Below, one piece after another: positions 1 through 39,181 of a DNA stretch of 64,000 bases; position 1 is the stretch's first letter; each line of letters starts with the position of its first letter. The stretch covers positions 507,135 to 571,134 of the forward strand of contig RQTK01000083.1 of NCBI GenBank assembly GCA_003991915.1, in the 5' to 3' direction. The notes under the pieces were generated by a model. The model searched no databases, was not told the origin of the DNA, and saw only the letters and a program-made list of their open reading frames with translations. A program made the position numbers and the translations under genes. Origin of the DNA: Elysia chlorotica (Eukaryota > Mollusca > Gastropoda > Plakobranchidae).

Positions 1-63
1 GTCTTGTAATGTGGCGTGGTGGGGTGCTTTTTATTTACATATAAATTAAAAGCTCAGGGCTGT

Positions 64-312
64 TCGGGGGGCTGGTCTCCCAATGGGACAATGGGAGGAT
101 CCCTGGTTCAAAACCCAGGATCGGCAAAAATTATTTATTGGTCTGATTTTGTCCCCTACTGGTTGGGTCGGTGTCAGTATAATGACGATGTGACTGTCTG
201 AGACAGGAGTCATGGTATCCCCTCACTGTCTCTGTGTGGCAGCACATTAAATTGTTAGAAGTCTTATGTCCAGGCTACAAAATAGCCTATATAGTCCTCA
301 TGTTGCATGCCA
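64..312 (+). repeat. SINE family 1 (tRNA-headed mollusc SINE), copy 1
   Basis: A tRNA-like head (B-box-like GGTTCAAAACC near 109) is followed by the shared body: ACTGGTTGGGTCGGTGTCAG, a GAGACAGGAGTCATGGTATC block, a GTGTGGCAGCACAT block and AATAGCCTATATAG. The same body occurs at 1010, 4461, 18980, 19711 (minus), 58353 (minus) and 62787 (minus fragment). This copy lacks the usual end (GTTAAACCAACTCA). It lies in the ADK intron left of the first visible exon; the rest of 1-614 shows no gene. Confidence 0.85.
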
Positions 313-614
313 AGCAATAAACATATGTGATGGGTGGTTTGTTACCTATAAGTGATGATTTATATTTATGAAGTTAGCCTCTTTGTGAGGGCTGCCAATT
401 CAGTCAGTTAGGGCTTTAGGCTTGTGAGCAGGAGATCCATGATGAATTTCAGTTGGTGCCCCTCATTTCCATATACAAGATTGAAATTAATTATGCTACA
501 GATGAGATTTATGAAGAGCGACATCCCATAAACTTAACACATTAAAATAATAATTCTTTGGAAAACCCATTGGAGAAATGACATAAAACCGTCGGATCGG
601 ATCATCCTCCTCAG

Positions 615-890
615 TGGTGCCTTGGTCGCGACGGAAGAACGGTTGTGCTGAGCTGCATCAACGATGACTCAACTGGTCAGACCCTCAGACAGGCCATGGC
701 CAGTGCAGGAGTGGATGCTCTATTCCAGGTCAAGACCGGCGCTCCAACAGGATCCTGCCTGGCCATCTGCTCTGGCAGTGATAGGTACGGTATGTGAGAG
801 GGGAAATAGTAATAATAATGATAATGATAATAATTTATAATAATAATAATAATAATACCGCTAATAATGATGATGATGATGATGATGATG

Positions 891-933
<43 letters not shown>

Positions 934-2305
934 TAATAACAATAATAATAAATACTTGCTTGCCATCAGTTAGCTCCACTTTCTTGATGGCCTCGTTGGT
1001 GTTTTTGTTAAGTCCTGGTTGGGTCAGTGTTAGTTTAATGTGACTGGCTCAGACAGAAGTCATGGTATCCCCTCCCTGTCTCGTGTGTGGCAGCACATAA
1101 AATAAATTGTCAGATATCAGTCTTGCGGCTCATCGACAATATAGCCTATGTTGTACTGACATTAGACGTTAAACCAACTCAACAAGTCTTGTGCTTTTAG
1201 ATTTAGCAGCTTTAACTTTATTGAAAAATCAAAAGAGTACTGCTTATCAGTGACTGTGTTCAGAACCTGTTTTAGCAAAGAAGATGCTGATACATGCTGT
1301 ATATCTAGAGTGGTTTATTACTTAGTGATGGAGGGGTTTTTTGGTTCTGTTTTCCAGAATATATTTCCTTATCATTGGCAATACTTATTACTAGTCTAGA
1401 AAAGGAAAGTCTCATTTTTGTTTTGTTTTAGCAAACGAATTAGAAAAAAAAAACATGAAAAAAATTTGCCTCTACTGATTGTGACTCATACCCCCTACCC
1501 TTTCCCTTTAATCTCATACTATTCATAGTTATTTTTTACTCTCTTAGCTCTTCTGATGATCTGGTTATTCAATTTCCCCCTACTCTCATTCTTGTCCACA
1601 TCTCCTCTCCCAGTTATTCCTCTGTAAGTCTTCTATTTCTTCCTCTTGCTTGTATTGCCTCCTTTTTCATGCACTCGTTCTGTTCTTCATCCAAGAACCT
1701 CCTACCTTTCTTGCCGAGGACATTCCTCATTTCCAATCGATATCTCAAGGTGCTCAAAAGTGATACTCATTGGCACACAATGTTCTATTTTACATTCCTT
1801 TTTTTTTTTTTTTTTCAGATGTCTTGTGACTTATGGTGGAGTATCCTATGATTTGTCAGAGGACATTCTTGATGAGGAGACCACAAAAACTGCTGTTGAA
1901 GGAGCACAATTTTTTTACTGTTCTGTAAGATTAAAAGATTTCTCTCTATGTATGTGATTTGTTGAATAATAGAGAAAATCTTGACTACAGCGGGGCTTTT
2001 GTTTCAGAAGAAAAGTCCAGTTGTAAGCAATCCCATGCTATAGTTATGTCAACAAAATTACCGACACAGCCTTAGTTGGTCTTCAGGAGAAAAACCTAAA
2101 CATTGACTTGTAAAAAATCAGGTTATGATCCTTTCTAATTAGATAGTTATAAAAATTCATTAAAGCAGGTCAATGGGGAAAAAAATTCAGTTATTGGAAA
2201 CGATTTTAGGAAATTGTCTACAAAAATGTCAACAAAAATAAAAATGAATCATAAAAGATTCATTTCCTATTTGACTATAACGATGTACTAGTTTTATTGT
2301 TGTTG

Positions 2306-2358
<53 letters not shown>

Positions 2359-5300
2359 GTTGTCTATGTATTGAATTATTATTATTAATATTATTATGTG
2401 TTACTATTTCTTTAATGGCATTTCTTGAAAAAATGTTTTTATGCACTTTTCCCTTCAGGGTTACTCGCTTGTTGGCTGCTTTGAGGCTGTGGAAAGATTA
2501 GCCCTGCATGCTAATGGGTACAGTGAAAAAGTTTTTGCTCTAAACATGGCTGCCACCTATGTCTGTCAACAATATGCTGACCGCTTCAAGTCAATTCTTC
2601 CTCTTGTTGATGTGCTCTTTGGGAATCAATCGGTACTGCCTGTTTTTATTGTTTGCTTTTGTGCTTAAACAAAGAAGTGGTGACAGAAAATGAAATCAGC
2701 ATTGCATAAAAAAATCAAGATGTCAAGTTTATTATTTCAAATTCAATTTTTCATTGAATTAAACTTGAAATTTCAGATAAATGGGTGCATTTTTAATAAA
2801 TGCAAATTGGACTTACTCTGGTTGGGCTGGTGTAGTTTTACTCTAATTGTTTTTCTTTTAATCGAATAAGCTTGTGCAACAGTACATCATAGCCTTTCAT
2901 ATCAAATTAAGTAAACATAATGACACAAAAATGGGGGTTAGCTCCTTGAAATAACCAGTACAAAAAAAGAGGAAAAAATGTCATGACTATTTTCATGATG
3001 ATATAGATAAAGGAATCCTTGTCAAGGTATGAATATTGTACATTTTATTTTATTCCCAGGAGGCCTGTGCATTGTCCAAAGCATGCGGACTTCAAGTGAG
3101 CGATCGTCTGTTATTATGGGCGTAGGGATATTGAATGTAGAAAATATTGACTGTTGCAAGCAACGAGTGGAGTGGAATGTTCATGGTGTTTATGGTGTTC
3201 CATTTATGTCATTCTTTTTGCTGAGCAAAATTACTGGGGTTTTTTGTTTTTGTTTTATACTGGTAATCAAATAATTTTCGTCTAAAGTGTCTAAAAGTAT
3301 ATTTTTTGTGGCAATAAATATATAAATCCCTCTTTCCTTTGGTTTAAAAAAAGATAAAGATAAATGAATATCTAAAAACCTTTAAAAAACGCCATAGATT
3401 GTGTCGAACTTCAAAAGTTATCAATCAATCAAAGTTGGATTTTTTTCATGTAAAGGCAAAGGCAGTCTTTGGCTCTAAAATAATTTGTAGCACTTTAACA
3501 CACCCCTTCTTTGTAAGGCTGATTCTTGTGAAGAAATAGCGCTACAGCTGAGCTCGTGGAAGCGACAGGATGAGAAGAGGCAACAGCGTGTTGTGGTCAT
3601 CACACAGGGAGCGTTGCCAGTTTTACTTGCTGTAGGTGAGACTATTTCGTGTCCCTTGGAATTATTTAGAGCTCCAAAAAAATTCTTGAGACTCATGAAT
3701 GAATATGAATTGTTACAGGGCTACGATTATGGCAGGAGAGAGACTTGTGCTTAAATGCAAGTGATGTATCATTGTAAAGATGAAAATGATCTATCTAACT
3801 AAACTTCCCGATTAAAAATGGGCTCATATTTTTTTTTTTAATATTATCAGAAAGTTGTGTCCAATTTAAAGGAAGATTTATAGGGAGATAAAACAGTGTT
3901 TGTTGATTATGTCAAAAGCAACAAAAATGGCTTATGTCAAAATTGTATCAGAGTGACAATATGATCCAATACAACTTTGTGTGAACTAGCAAATGTAGAA
4001 GATTTTAAAACATCCTTAGCATGCACGGTGAAAGTTGAAAAAAAATGTATGTTACGTTCTGGGTATTATATGAAGTTCTGGACATATTTTTTCTTTCTTA
4101 TTTTTCATTCAGCAACTTTAACCCCAGTGAATTCAGTAAAGGACAATTTTTTTTCAATGCTAATTTTTTTGTTTGTTTTTGTTTTTTAATCATTTTATGC
4201 AGTGTAACAATATGAGACCATTAATATCCAGATATTAAAGGATGTTTGCGGCATTTTTTATGACAGTATTCATGCAAATTTTTTTGGTTTTTTTTTTTAT
4301 CTTTACTGAATTCCCTGACATTTTCTTATGAGACTGATTGAGATTTGATAAATCATTATCTATAAAATGAATCTGCTGGACAAAATAATCACAATAGATG
4401 AACACAATTATAAATATTCATTAACAAGAAATATCTCCTAAAGTCTTAAGTCATCTTTCAGGAGGCGCAGTGACCCTGGGTTAGAATGTCGGCTTCCGAC
4501 GCAAAAGGTCCGTGGTTAAAGTCCTGGCTATTTTGCTCTCTACTCTTTTGGTCAGTGTCAGTTTAATGAGGATTCATGATATCCCCGCCCTGTCTTGTGT
4601 GTTGCAGTACATAAAATTGTCAGACATCAGTCTTGGGGCCCATCCACAATATAGCCTATATAGTGTTGATGTTGGACGTTAAACCAACTCAGCTCAACTC
4701 TTAAGTCACCTCTCAAAATCGTGCATGGAAAATTTCTGTATTGAACTCTGCAATACTTTCATTGATTCTTTTACCGATAATCTAGTATTAATCTGATGGT
4801 AGATTTACAATGAACATCTTGGACTGACACTGTGACAGGCTGACTATAGAGATGGAGCCAAACGATACAATTACTACTTGCAGTACTAATGCAAATAATT
4901 GATTTTACCATTCCAACACTGTCTACTCAGACATTACAAGCGGATGTTTTATTGCATCAATTTAAATTGCTTCTATCTAAGAGATTGTTCCATTTCTGAT
5001 TGTTATAATGTGTGCTGAGACTAACCAACTTGCATGTGGTTTTTACTTGGCCTGTAGATCAAACGGTGAAAAGTTTCCCTACTCCGGTTGTCCCTGATGG
5101 AGAGATGGTGGATGCAAACGGTGCTGGAGATGCCTTTGTTGGAGGTTTGTTTAACTTTGCTCAATCATACATAATAATAGTGATAAAAATACAAGTAGTA
5201 AATATTAGTAATGATAAAAAATATAATGATGATAATAATATTGATAATAATAATAATAATAACAATAACAATAACGATAATAACAATAGCAATAATAATA

Positions 5301-5532
5301 ATACAGGGATATTCTGAGGACCACCTTCCCTCATACGACAAGAAAAACTGCTTCTTTAACGAATCAGGTTCTGCTGTGAATGCAAGAGATGGCAAACCTG
5401 TTAAGGTCTTAACTCTTCACCCTCTTTATCTGTAGACTAGCGAGCCCCTTAAGTGAGCCCAACCAACGGATATGGATTCTTATAGCGGGTTATTGTGGGG
5501 AGACAACTGTAATATCAATTATAATGATGATG

Positions 5533-5564
<32 letters not shown>

Positions 5565-5580
5565 CATAATAATAATAATG

Positions 5581-5627
<47 letters not shown>

Positions 5628-5875
5628 TATAATAATAATGATGATGATAATAATATTAATAATAATTATCAAATTAATATAAATACCAGTAACTGCAAAA
5701 TGACACTCTGAATACACCCAACTTTGTTCTCTCTGTTTTTCCAATTTTTTTCCTGTAAGGGTTTCTCTCTAGCCTGATGAAGAGCCAGACTTATGAAGCA
5801 GCCGTAGCTGCAGGTCACAGAGCTGCTGGCTTTGTGCTCAGACAGAGGGGATGTCGCCTCCCTGACACCAGCTGA
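615..5875 (+). CDS. ADK: Adenosine kinase-like (PfkB family), 3' seven coding exons; 5' part outside window
   Basis: Adenosine kinase phosphorylates adenosine to AMP with ATP (purine salvage, cytosol/nucleus). Coding exons: 615-784, 1819-1924, 2459-2632, 3060-3095, 3518-3635, 5058-5144, 5760-5875; all have AG/GT borders and phases that join into 268 codons plus TGA at 5873-5875. Exon 1 here opens with the QW-type helix region and runs to APTGSCLAICSGSD, like the PTGTCA segment of ADK. Exon 3 ends LVDVLFGNQS, matching the YVDILFGNE segment. Exon 5 has QRVVVITQGALPV. Exons 6-7 give DANGAGDAFVGGF, the PfkB signature 2 with the catalytic Asp of GAGD. The C-terminus AGHRAAGFVLRQRGC matches AGHYAA..I.R.GC. 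About 75 N-terminal residues (nucleoside-binding lid, GG motif) must lie left of the window. It is divergent where vertebrate ADK has the LAAAN segment (here LVTYGGVSYDLSE), so a paralogue is possible. Confidence 0.93.
808..955. repeat. (AAT)n/(ATG)n microsatellite
   Basis: Nearly pure AAT/GAT trinucleotide array starting 24 bp after the donor of the first visible ADK exon. It creates spurious poly-Ile and poly-Asn reading frames. Confidence 0.97.
1010..1185 (+). repeat. SINE family 1, 5'-truncated copy
   Basis: Begins in the body (CTGGTTGGGTCAGTGTTAG) and ends with the family's 3' signature GACGTTAAACCAACTCAACA. It sits in the ADK intron 785-1818; nothing else gene-like is seen in that intron. 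Confidence 0.85.
2294..2360. repeat. (TTG)n(ATT)n microsatellite in ADK intron 1925-2458
   Basis: TTG units pass into about 17 ATT units. The remainder of the intron is AT-rich unique sequence. Confidence 0.95.
4461..4700 (+). repeat. SINE family 1, full-length copy with target-site duplication
   Basis: Full body from the tRNA-like head (GGAGGCGCAGTG...) to GTTAAACCAACTCAGCTCAA. It is flanked by an imperfect 15-bp duplication, TTAAGTCATCTTTCA at 4446-4460 and TTAAGTCACCTCTCA at 4701-4715. This shows retroposition and fixes the element's ends. It lies in the ADK intron 3636-5057, which holds no other recognisable feature. Confidence 0.92.
5058..5144 (+). CDS. ADK: ADK exon carrying the catalytic PfkB signature
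   Basis: Starts after cctgtag with the last two bases of an Asp codon and ends with one base of a Gly codon before gtttgt. It encodes QTVKSFPTPVVPDGEM followed by VDANGAGDAFVG. NGAGDAF contains the anion-hole Gly residues and the general-base Asp of ribokinase-fold kinases. The next exon (5760) continues G-F-L-S, as in all ADKs. Confidence 0.93.
5196..5306. repeat. (AAT)n-type microsatellite in last ADK intron
   Basis: AAT/GAT/AAC units 50 bp after the donor of the catalytic exon. Confidence 0.95.
5518..5675. repeat. (AAT)n microsatellite in last ADK intron
   Basis: About 150 bp of AAT with GAT and CAT interruptions, ending about 85 bp before the acceptor of the terminal ADK exon. Confidence 0.96.
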
Positions 5876-6151
5876 TACCAGCTGATACCAATAGACTGGT
5901 TTATCTGTGACGTTTTTTCCTCTAATCATATGTCTTGTTTTTTGCGTTTGTCCGTAGGTGGCTGGATCTTTGTGGACCAAGATAAATATTAAGGAATACA
6001 TAGAATTTCAACCAAGAAAATTCCCATTGTAGGTATTTAATTTGAATTAAAACAAAGATCAGGGTTATTTTTTACCCCCTGTCATACTGCTAGGATTAAT
6101 GATTTTATTCTTTTTGATGACAAGTTCAAAGGGTGAGGGTTAAAGAAACTA

Positions 6152-6157
6152 AATAAA
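6152..6157 (+). promoter_or_regulatory. Candidate polyadenylation signal of ADK
   Basis: AATAAA 277 nt past the ADK stop. It is the first good hexamer downstream; further candidates follow near 7540 and 8345, so the real 3' end is uncertain. Confidence 0.35.
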
Positions 6158-6238
6158 CTTGAAATCTTCTACCAAATATGCACATGAAATCTCTTGTGCA
6201 TATGTTTGTTTAATCGAGGTGAGCTTTTAGAAATTTCT

Positions 6239-7448
6239 TAACCCATAAAGTGTGCAGCGCCACTTGGCTGCCTTGCTGTGAAAGAATTACTGGTTCCGCT
6301 TGCGGCAACTTCACTGACTTGGCACCTCCAAACTAGTAGTGGCCCTTCATTCATCCTCTATTCTTCCTCTTTTTCTACAACCCGAGATACTCGTGAATGG
6401 GTGTGCATTCTCTTAAGTCTGAAAGGGTCAACCAATGAAATCAATGAATAGTTTGGAGGATTCTCAGCCTCTCTGTCACATTATGACAGTTATATCACTG
6501 ATGATAGTCTGAATCTCTAAGAAAGGAAAGAGCTGAGGAAGGAGCCAAGATACCCCTGTAGAGATCTTGGGTACCTGGTGGTGTGTAGTCCCAGTGCATA
6601 AAGAAGATAGGGCCATTGAAGTAGGGGAAGATGGTGATAAAAGCCATGCTTGACTGCTTCACATAGAGGTGTCAAACGCCACCCCACGAGACACAAAGAC
6701 AGACAGACACACACACTGATGTAAAACAGGCGCTGGCCACATTGCACATTGCCTGGTCTATTCATGTGACTCTGGGCTTGTAATTGCGACTGAGGAGGAG
6801 GAGGTCCAAGGTTTAAATCTTTGGTGTTGCCGCTTTTTTCCCACTCACCACCTTTTTTTTCGTCCCTCTCTGTAGGAAATCTATGGGATATAACATTAAT
6901 TGACATTTTTAGCAGTATGACGCCAGATATCTCTATCATTAGTGCTCTGGATTGACAAGTAGGAGGTCAAACGTTTTGATCCTCAGCTGATATTTACACT
7001 TCTGTATTGTAGAACTTTCAATTGGGGATGCAAAGGTTCTAGATGCATAACCCTTTCTGTCAAGAGACACATGCACACATGAGGAATGTTGTTCCATGTA
7101 AAAAAGGATTAGAGGAAAAAGTCTTATCATCACTTGCAGGAAAGAACGTAATAACTGGCTTCTCCTTCATTCCTCCCTTACGATGAGTAATAAACGATTA
7201 ATAAAAAGCAGAAACAAACAAGATAGTGAAATCAATCAACTTGTCAGCGCTATAGAAATATATAGTCTTATGAAGTTATAAATAGAAATTATGTGAAAAA
7301 ATATCGGCGATAACACTGCAACACTCAGAGCATCACATAACCAGGTGAACAGTGATGCCACATCCCATTTTTTCAAACCCAGTCACCCGTGCCAGACCCA
7401 GACTAGCCATCTGGCCGTCGGGCGACTTCAAAGCGCCGCGGGGGTTAA
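6239..7448. repeat. Dispersed 1.2-kb repeat, copy 1 (non-coding, TTAA-flanked)
   Basis: Shares long near-identical blocks with 27662-28690: a CCTTGCTGTGAAAGAA block near 6271, CTCGTGAATGGGTGT near 6391, a CTGAATCTCTAAGAAAGGA block near 6510, and a GTCACCCGTGCCAGACCCAG block near 7382. It is bounded here by TTAACCC (6239) and GGGTTAA (7445-7448), but convincing terminal inverted repeats are not visible. About 470 bp (roughly 6660-7130) is absent from copy 2 and looks like later tRNA-SINE insertions. No coding potential. Confidence 0.85.
6735..7000 (+). repeat. tRNA-like SINE (family 2) sequence inserted in dispersed repeat
   Basis: Two tRNA-like stretches, one with GGTTTAAATCTTTG (B-box-like) near 6812 and one with TAGTGCTCTGGATTGACA plus TTTTGATCC near 6940-6990. 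They resemble the family-2 heads at 60420-60690. They occupy the part of copy 1 missing from copy 2, which supports an insertion. Confidence 0.5.
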
Positions 7449-10400
7449 GGCTCTTACAGCTCTATCCACTTGTGATGAAAATCTCATAATGTAACAATTT
7501 TGTATAATAGATTATTAATACATAATTTATGCATTTAGATTAAATAAAAATGATTTGGGACAGAATAACTTAACACTTCTACAGAAAAAAAGTTTGAGAC
7601 AGAAGCTTATTTTAAAATTTTGATTTGTCTTAAGATATATGTAAAATATTGATGACTAAAAAATGTCTTCATCTGTAAGTTGTGTAAGTATTTGATGCAG
7701 ATTTAAATGTCAGCAGTTGCATTAAGAATTTAAAACTTTGTAGTAGACATATGATTTTCTTTTTATTTTACAGATGCTTTCTCAAAATACCACACATGAT
7801 TGCTTGTGTTACAAAACAAACAGATTTTAAATGTTTTTCAGAATTTCTGTCTTATGAGCTGAACATCTAAAGTTTATGTTGTCGCATGAATTACAGGCAG
7901 TGATGTGCCTTGGTTGTGGTTAGCTATTTTTTTTCCTCCAAAAAATTGACAGAATAAGTGTCTCTGAATGTGTTACAGTTGTTGATTTGTATCATAATTA
8001 TTTTCTATTATTTTGTTGTTATTGTTATTATTATTATTGTTATTATTATTATTATTATTGTTATTATTATTATTATGGGGTGATATACCATAATTATATG
8101 CATTTGATCGTCACCTTGCCATTCCAACATTACTACATCTACTTATTATTAAGTATGAATTCATGGTTAGTGAAAAACTGATATAAATAACAGATTCTGG
8201 CATTAAAAATTAATGGTTCTCTGTATTGGCAAATTATTAATTATTTATTTTCTTGCAAACAAAGAAATGTGTTCTCTATCTCAGTCCACTCACTGTAAGA
8301 GTGTTCTACTTCATGGTGCTTTATTTGTAGTAAATGGAAACTGGAAATAAAGAAGAAGCAATTTAAACAAATGTATTAGCTTGAATACTTTTTTGCTGAG
8401 TGAAAAGAAAAATAAATACTTTTTTTTTAGTCTGTCTTGTTATTAATTGATCTTTGCTGCAAATTGATTAAATATCACAAAAGCTTGATGTAAAAAAAAA
8501 AAGATCTTTCATTTCAGGGATCAGTTGTGTAATTATAGATCTGAGAATTGAGCAGAAAAAAGGGACTTGAAGGTTTAATTTCTCTTTTTAAGCTATATGC
8601 ACAGTATACTCCATGTAAAAAGTTTTGCCCAAGTCAATGCTTAATCCAAAAAGTGAGCAGTGTAAAATGCTGATCAATAAAGCTTTTTTACACTAAGACT
8701 GAGCTTGACCAAAAAATATTATTCAATTAAAATTTGTTTTACATACATACACTGCAAACTCTCCAAACATCAACTTCTAAGTTAAATATTTTAAAATTAT
8801 TCAAAAGTTCAAGTTTCCATCTGTCAAGATAGAGGCTTAAGTAGGATCAAATGAGCTTCAGCATTAAGATTAGGAAAAGAAAGAAAAAGTAACCTCTGGT
8901 TAGTTTGAATTACATGTCTTAGAACTAAACACAGAGTTTTTATCCTTCCACCAATCTTTCCAGAGCGTTATTGGCTAACGCCTAAGCTACGATTTCCCCC
9001 AGATAAGTTTTGTATTTATTTAAGCAATTTTCCTCCAGTATTGGGAGCTCCTACCTATATGAATGTAAAATATACAATAACAAATAAAACTAAAAAGAGT
9101 TAACAAAATGAAAAAGCATCAAAATTTGAAATAATTTATTTCAAAACAGTTCAAATCCACATCTTACAAAATGACAATATACATTTATTGAAGGGGAATA
9201 CTAAAAAAATGTTAGTGATGGGCTTGTTCATTTCTTAGATTTGCTTTTTAGTGATGGCAAATGTATAAAAGGATAAATAGATTTTGCATGTATCCAGACA
9301 GATATCACAAAAATGTACACTTATACACACTGTTCAAGAACACAGAACAGCATTATGAATTACTTTGTAAAAGAAAATCATAGATATGAATTTTTTAGAT
9401 TGTGCATATAGGTACTTTTTGTTTTGTCCTCTACCTTTGTACAAATGAATGATAAGGATGGAACAACATAAGTGCAGGATTTTGATACTGATGCCTAAGG
9501 GAACAAACAAAAATTCCTCCCCACACACACAAAGAGAGAAAGAAAGAAAGAGTGATAGAGAGATTTAAGTTTAACACACGAAAGAATCCATCATCACTTA
9601 AAGATTTGTTCTACTTCTAGAGCTGCTGGTAAACCAACTTTTTGTTTTGTTTTCCCCAGCCCTCTTGCACAAACAATACGAATTACTCAGCCTTGAGACC
9701 AATTCTAACCATGTAATAACTTTTCTTTCTATCCTGCCATCAAAAAGTAAATCTTGCCTTAAGCCTGATTTCAATTAAAGGTATTTAAGAATCTGCTCGA
9801 TAAGGATTGTCTAACCAGCTGTATGTAACGCTTTTACAATTTAACATCAAGACTACAAAAAATTAAAAATTTAAAACCTCAAGATGTTAAAATTCAAACA
9901 TCTAATAAAAGGATAGAGAACCACTGAAAATCACTTCTTTGATTAAGGTAGGGCCCAACTGTAGAGACAATAGGCCGATTAACTACGAAAAAAGGTCAGT
10001 AGGCTTGTGATGCATCGTAACCTGATCTTGTTCACTACAGCTGTGGGGATTCACAGAGGCACTATTACACTTGCAGTGAAAAACACTGATTCAGACTCTA
10101 GAGAGATTCAAATTTTCCATTTCTTTTCACCAGTTGCCTTGACTGGCAATGGTAAATTATCTATGGGTGCTGTTATAGTGTGACTGGTAGATCTGGCATT
10201 AATGAATTAGTTTTTGTTCATATAATTATGTTGGACATATTTCAAACCCTACTTAGTTCATAACAATCATAAAGTCTTAATGTTGCTAAAAACAATATGA
10301 CGAGCAACTTTAGAAAGACAACGCTTACCACAAGGAAACTATATCACTTTTACATACCAACCACACAAATTGCAGGACAGCAATAATACAACTGCAAGTC

Positions 10401-11000
10401 TAAAATCTTAAATCAAGGCTTACAACTGTGGAATTCCTGGGCGTTGAAATGGTTGAAATAATGAAATGCAAAGACAGACTTGAACACATAATTGGGCAAA
10501 GCCCTTGACTCAGGGGATTAATAAGTTACCAAAGCTACCACCAGCAATATTGTTGAAAACATTGTAGCTCCAAATCACAGTAACAACATGTATGTTTTTA
10601 ACCATACGACCGGTACCTTTTAACACTCAAGGTGACCCTAGGGATTGTTTTGGACGTAGCCTTTCATATTGAAAGTTACAATTGGCAAATTATTCATCTG
10701 TGTTTTTTTTTATCTTTAAAAGATTCTAAAGGAGGTAGAGATCAATTTCAAGGAGAGAAGTTTGACTTTGATTATCAAAATAATTTAGTTGAGTATCATA
10801 CAGTATTTTACATGCCATTTTGATAATGTCAATGATCAGTAGTGACTTTGCACATACTAAAATACTCAATTTAAGTTAAAAATCTGCAGTTTTTCATACA
10901 TCCATCATTTCCTTACAATTGAGCTCTTGTATTTGTAACATGGCAGTTAAGTCACCTTTTCAGGAAAAATTATCAATTTCAATGAAAAGAGTGAACATGA
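7449..11000. other. ADK-KAT6 convergent gap: AT-rich, no gene seen
   Basis: No ORF with family resemblance and no exon with coding bias on either strand. Contains a (TTA/TTG)n microsatellite at 7991-8077, several AATAAA hexamers (for example near 8345) and a short GA-rich stretch at 9530-9560. It could hold long 3' UTRs of both flanking genes. Confidence 0.6.
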
Positions 11001-11007
11001 TAAGACT

Positions 11008-11494
11008 AACCCTTTCGTGACGTATAACATGAGCAGTATGTCCTATTTTTCATGACAAGATGCCTAACCCACGTACATTGTACGTCCTTAAATACAACTA
11101 TTTCGCCATTACGCTCAATGTACGATGTACGTCGTGCTCTTGACTGTGTAAAAGAGGCACAGAATGCTAAGCGATAAAAAAAAAAAACGATCGCATTGTT
11201 GAATTCAGCGATATTGACAATGTAAGAATCATACCTCTCTTCAATTTTCAAATAAGGCCCATCATGGCGATTGAAAATACCTGTTCCGAAAGAAAACCAA
11301 TATTGATTGGCATATATGCCATTCAAGTTATTTAAAACAAAATTATTAGAACATGTTTAAACAAGAAAAATTTGAAAAGAGCATGACGAAAAATTGATCC
11401 TATCATTAATAAATAACGTAACAAAACTTGGCATGTATATATCTTTATATAACATATATTCATGTAGGATTGGAAAACTGAGGATAAGGGTTAA
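11008..11494. mobile_element. Possible TTAA-type non-autonomous element
   Basis: Left end CTAACCCTTTCGTGACG (11008) and right end GGATAAGGGTTAA (11482-11494) form a weak inverted pair (CCCTT...C) at a degenerate TTAA site. The left subterminal part holds GTACGT-rich palindromic motifs (CACGTACATTGTACGT and AATGTACGATGTACGT, 11070-11130). It resembles the better-supported elements at 18508 and 24084. An 106-residue minus ORF inside it resembles nothing known to me. Confidence 0.4.
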
Positions 11495-11995
11495 AGTATT
11501 GAGCACACAGCACTTCGGTAAACTTATGTCAAAACTTAATTGGTAATACTGTACAAGACCAAAATAACAAGTCATGTTGAGACAACATTGGAATGGTAAG
11601 CTACAAATTTACTTTATATAAAATATACAAGCACTGAAATTCTTAAGAGAGCAAGTGAAACAAAAAAAAAGGTCAGTAGAGAAAGCAAATGGCTTATTCT
11701 TTCTATCTTGTTGAATAGACCAAGTTATTCCAATTTGCTTAGGCTGCCTAAAACATTTGAATTTTTCAAAGGACCATAATAATGTTCTTCTTTAACTCCT
11801 TTGATATTCAAAGCTTTGATTTTTTTTTAAATAGAAAAGTTGCTAGTTTGCATCAACTAGGCTCATTTTTTAAAGGATACATTCATAATACATAGAACAA
11901 TAAAGTTAAAAATTTGACCAGTGCATTACTAATAAACAATTGGTTTATAAAAGACCAGTACGGTTCAAATTATTATTTTGCTAGAAAATACACAA

Positions 11996-12001
11996 TTTAT
12001 T
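11996..12001 (-). promoter_or_regulatory. Candidate polyadenylation signal of KAT6
   Basis: AATAAA on the minus strand, 159 nt past the KAT6 stop. A longer 3' UTR into the AT-rich gap is possible. Confidence 0.35.
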
Positions 12002-12159
12002 AATATTACACAAGTTTCCATGCAAAGAATAAAAAATATATATAGAGGGTCGAAAATGTGTAAGGGAAACATGAATGTAACAAGTTAAAATGATAACACA
12101 TTTCTTGGCGTATCAATAAGCTAATGCTGCCTGTCCGTTTCTGAAGGGAACACTCGGGG

Positions 12160-39181
<27,022 letters not shown>

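Noticed and set aside
677..979. Minus-strand ORF of poly-isoleucine
   Set aside because: Translation of the (AAT)n microsatellite opposite an ADK exon.
5165..5395. Alternative last ADK exon reading through the donor at 5145
   Set aside because: Read-through enters a microsatellite; the exon at 5760 restores the conserved GFLS...AGH..A C-terminus in phase.
5472..5744. Poly-Asn and poly-Ile ORFs on both strands
   Set aside because: Pure microsatellite translation.
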